64,000 nt of DNA from Clavulina sp. PMI_390 (lineage: Eukaryota; Basidiomycota; Agaricomycetes; Cantharellales; Hydnaceae): the NCBI GenBank assembly GCA_015039315.1, contig WIDE01000077.1, positions 6,126 through 70,125 on the forward strand. The letters run 5' to 3'. Below, piece by piece: positions 60,751-64,000 of the stretch; position 1 is the first letter of the stretch; each line of letters opens with the position of its first letter. The position numbers were made by a program, and so were the translations under genes. Under the pieces are notes generated by a model. That model ran no database searches, was not told where the DNA came from, and saw nothing but the letters and a program-made list of their open reading frames with translations.

Positions 60751-61224
60751 TTCTCCAAGTTCAGCTGCGGAGTGAGCTTATTACTTCCAATGAGACCCAG
60801 TCTCTTCGAGCTAGCGCCCGACAACGATTATGGGGTCGACATTCAGACTTGGCTTACACTGTTGGGTAGCCCATTTCAGAGTTGTCGCGGGAATACGGGA
60901 TACTGCCTGATTTAGCAGATGCCGATCGTTGAACGACCCAAGACCCGGGAAATAGGGTCAGCGCCCTCGGGGTAAACAAATCTAATCCAGTCACTGCGTC
61001 ATCTGCGCACCTTATGACTGGTTTTGAATAAACTCCCTTTACCTTCAAGCTTGGCGCCGTAAATCAGACCTGCGACACTAAATTGTCTTTATTTTCTGCC
61101 TGCACCCTCTTAGAGGTTGTGCTATGAATGGCATGACAAGAGCGTGATGTGATTGATTGTTGGTCCAGACTAGAATAACCCATTGACAACATGACTATAG
61201 AATTAGATTAAAACAATAAAAACA
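60751..61224. other. Intergenic region between Zn2Cys6 paralogues 2 and 3
   Basis: Promoter of paralogue 2 and 3' end of paralogue 3. No gene seen. Confidence 0.45.
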
Positions 61225-63378
61225 TCAGCCCGAGAGTGAATGCGCTGCGGCAATCAGCGTGTCCTTGAGAGTTAAGGGGGCTTCGACTGAGGAGGAAAGT
61301 GTGAATAATTTGGCTGTGGATAAAGTTATGCGCAGAGGAAGAGGGATAGTTACCCCATGCTGGAAGACGTATCATAACTTTATCGAGAAATTCAAGAAGT
61401 ACTTCAATGGACTGGCAATAGTTGATTGACCGTCCAACATTCTCTTTTGCGGCTGGCCCATGGAGTTCACGAGCGATGACGCGCACGGCATTCATAATAT
61501 GAAACTACCAGAACGGGTGAGTTGTCTGTCGGATTAGAAGTAGAATGAAGATTACGTGCTATGTTTAGTAGACCCAAGTGAGGTTGTCTCTGATTTTGGA
61601 CCATAATCGAAATATCTATCAGTCGTTCCAAGCACTCGAGCAATTTTACCCTAGATTCCGCATTGTGGACAGCTCGCGAGCTGTGCAAAATCAACCCAGT
61701 CCCATGGAGCGTTACATGCCCTAGAACAAGACTGGGGCTGAAGGCAGTAAGGCCTTTCAGGGATGGTACTCTGAGAGGGTCAGGGAGCGGAGGCAGAAAT
61801 GCCTGGTGCATGCGAATTTGGGTTTCGATTGCCAAATATTCCTCTGTCGAGTCACAAGAGCTCTCTGCTAGCAATGAAGACTGTCCGTAAGCCGAAAGGC
61901 GATAAAGAAGCGGGCAACGCACCGAGAACGCGTCGAGCAAACCTCATTGCTCGTTCAAGCGTATTTGCGATCGAGACCTTGAGTAACAATTCTAAGCGCC
62001 AGAACTCTTCGGTCTTCGTCAATGCCTAGATATAGGTTCAGTGTTGAGCAGCATCGCGGCGTAAAATAGAACAAACCATGCCGTCTTGGCGTTTGAGTGA
62101 AGTGTCTCGCAGGATAGGTGGCCAGTCATTTTCATCCAGGATGATCGGGATGGATCCACACAATAGGCGGAAAGCCTGACTCGCAGAATAAATCGCGAAT
62201 GTTAGTCGAATTCGGTCTTCAGATTCGTTCTTCTGCATTGGCGGTGGTAGGAGATAATTGATAGGGTAGGAGTCATTGTTTCCTTGGGTGGAACGGCCAG
62301 GGAGCTCGAGGCCGCATGCCAATGCAAAGCGAATAGTGGCACCAGATACGACAAGAGATTCCTCTAGCCGATGTTCTCTTGCAAAGAAGATCGCCAAAAT
62401 GAGGCTTGCCCACAGGAAGTGTGTAATGCGATCCGCACATGCGAGAGAACGATCAAGGAAATGACGAGTACGTCGGAGGAAGAAGGGCTTGAATTGTGCT
62501 AAGGAGTCGCCTCCATTACTGGTGCAGGCACCGAGGTAGCAAGCGTTCAGAAGGCAGGGGTGAATGGAGTCGGGGTGAGAGGAAGGTAGAGATAGACAAG
62601 TCCTGAAGTAGGAAGCATCTTGTAGGAAGTAGTATTGTGACCGTTGTGGAAGAAACAGGTTAATACTGTCAAAGGGTGAACCGATCAAATATGTACTTTA
62701 TTCGATGAGCAAGGAAAACACGCACAGGTGAAGTGATAAGGAGGGTGGCAATTCCTTCATTTCCTCCAAATCGTAGGAAAGCAGCTCCTGTTCAACGACT
62801 TTCCGTATAAGGAAAAGATCCCCTATAGTGGTATCGCTGTCGCTCAACGCGCTCATCGCTCGCTGAAGAGTTGGATTGACTTCAGGATTCGATATTCTTG
62901 ATAAGCTCGATAGTTCATCTCCCATACTGAGCGAATCATTGTGTTTGGGGAGGCAGCCTAGACGCTCAATCCTCCAAAGGAGTTTCTCGGACGCCAAAGC
63001 AAGATTGTGGGTTGAAGAGAGGGTTAATTTGTTGATGGTCATTTCCAGTTCCAAGGCACGTTCTTGCAGAATCTCCGTCGCAGGTCGCCGAGACCGTTTG
63101 GTGACGCCAGAAGGATAGCTACATTCTTTGTGGAACTGTACGCAGCGAGAACAGTGAGGCTTTAGGCGATCACATTTCTAGAGTGGAAATGAAAAGGGAG
63201 GTTAGGCTAGCCTTATAGAGACAATGAGAGAGAAAAAAAAAAAAAAAAAGCAACGAAGGGAACGACGCCAAAAATTGGAGAAAGCAAACTTGGAGGGACG
63301 GCACCCGATCCAATGGATACGTACCACTTTCTGAACTCGGCATCGCAAACACGCTTTCCGTCTGTTCGGTTCTGACAT
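61225..63378 (-). CDS. Zn2Cys6 fungal transcription factor, paralogue 3
   Basis: Starts MSEPNRRKACLRCRVQKV at 63378; after an intron, KCDRLKPHCSRCVQFHKEC completes the zinc cluster, followed by the basic TKRSRRP. Linker LELEMTINKLTLSSTHNLAL. The factor domain has SIHPCLLNACYLGACTSNGG, HFLWASLILAIFFAREHRLE and NYLLPPP. Later exons give LGHVTLHGTGLILHSS and LLEFLDKVMIRLPAWG, and the end is VEAPLTLKDTLIAAAHSLSG at 61225. No frame break seen. The N-terminus lacks the KGAAC lead shared by paralogues 1 and 2. A (A)17-18 run in the first intron (about 63232-63249) is prone to slippage but non-coding. Confidence 0.85.
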
Positions 63379-64000
63379 CTCTCAAGGAGCGAGACCTAGT
63401 CTTGCTATACTCTACCCCACACGGCTAACTTTCAGAAAACTAGCGCTAGATGAGGACAAGGATACTGGCATTCAGAGTAGACTGCGCCAATCGTGAACAT
63501 ATTTCAGAGCATGAGCGGGGAACTTTGCCAGTGTACTGGTCGTTGAAGGCAAAGTTACTGTTTGGCTCGGGCTCAGGATGCCGGCGCCAGGTTGTTGGCA
63601 ACTCTTTTCCTACTTCTTCCGCGGGCTTCACTGTATTATCCTCAAAAGATAGGGATGTGCGATAGCTGGACTCGATATCTCGCTGGTGAGGCCACCTACT
63701 GAACAACAATGAATTCAAGTTGCTAAGCCCAATGACGTAGCTGGCCAAGAACACGAAGCCCGAAGTCGATGGATGTCTGCACAGTGTCAGCTTCAATCCC
63801 AGTGAAGGTAGAAATAGTGGAGCTCAACTTAAACACCGGTTCCTCCTCACTTTCTAGAGTTACTGCATCTTGCGGTCAACCAAGGCATTAACTGGCACGC
63901 AGCCTGTACATGTATATTTCGAGACCCCGTTTGCTCTCAAAAACAATTGCGTATATTAGAGGTACAGCGTACCAAGTCGATACCGTTACAACAATGCAGA
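63379..64000. other. Right-edge region
   Basis: Promoter side of Zn2Cys6 paralogue 3. A reverse ORF at 63446-63796 (116 codons) has one weak hydrophobic stretch and no domain; it could be part of a gene that continues beyond the window, but I cannot support it. Confidence 0.35.

Overview
The window is nuclear DNA of a filamentous basidiomycete, most likely an Agaricomycete. Genes are split by many short GT-AG introns (about 45-80 nt). There are no ribosome-binding sites or operons, and the families present are typical of mushrooms and related plant-associated fungi: GH79 glucuronidases, Zn2Cys6 factors, DHA1 transporters, an F-box protein and NIPA transporters. A Rhizoctonia/Ceratobasidium-like source is my guess from the look of the proteins; it is not proven by the sequence. 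I see no rRNA, tRNA, CRISPR array or intact transposon.

Left part (0-25 kb): a Zn2Cys6 factor (+), a membrane-anchored GT2-like glycosyltransferase (-), a Ser-rich coiled-coil protein (+), aminopeptidase P (-), two tandem NIPA-type Mg2+ transporter paralogues (-), a DHA1-type MFS transporter (-), an alpha/beta hydrolase (-) and an Mpv17/PMP22-family membrane protein (+). Most of these look like ordinary housekeeping or conserved genes.

Middle (25-55 kb): an accessory block built from duplications. It has four GH79 beta-glucuronidase paralogues (one +, three -), each with a predicted signal peptide, both catalytic glutamates and a TATA-like box about 65-85 nt before the ATG. Among them lie an ArsB/CitT-type anion permease, a long intronless F-box-like protein, a second MFS paralogue, a TatD/Scn1-type metallohydrolase, and a membrane protein with an H...NC arrangement like circularly permuted papain-fold (PPPDE/LRAT-like) enzymes. 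A second copy of that last gene lies at the same relative place beside the fourth GH79 gene, but it is a pseudogene with four in-frame stops and a frameshift.

Right part (55-64 kb): a third MFS paralogue (+) and two more Zn2Cys6 paralogues (-), related to the one at the left edge. The factor/transporter pairs at the two ends therefore face each other in mirror orientation around the GH79 block.

A possible reading is that secreted GH79 enzymes release glucuronic acid or 4-O-methyl-glucuronic acid from plant or fungal glycoconjugates, that permease-type transporters handle small anions, and that the Zn2Cys6 factors regulate the block. The joint function is inference from proximity only. The least explained element is the H...NC membrane protein family that travels with GH79.
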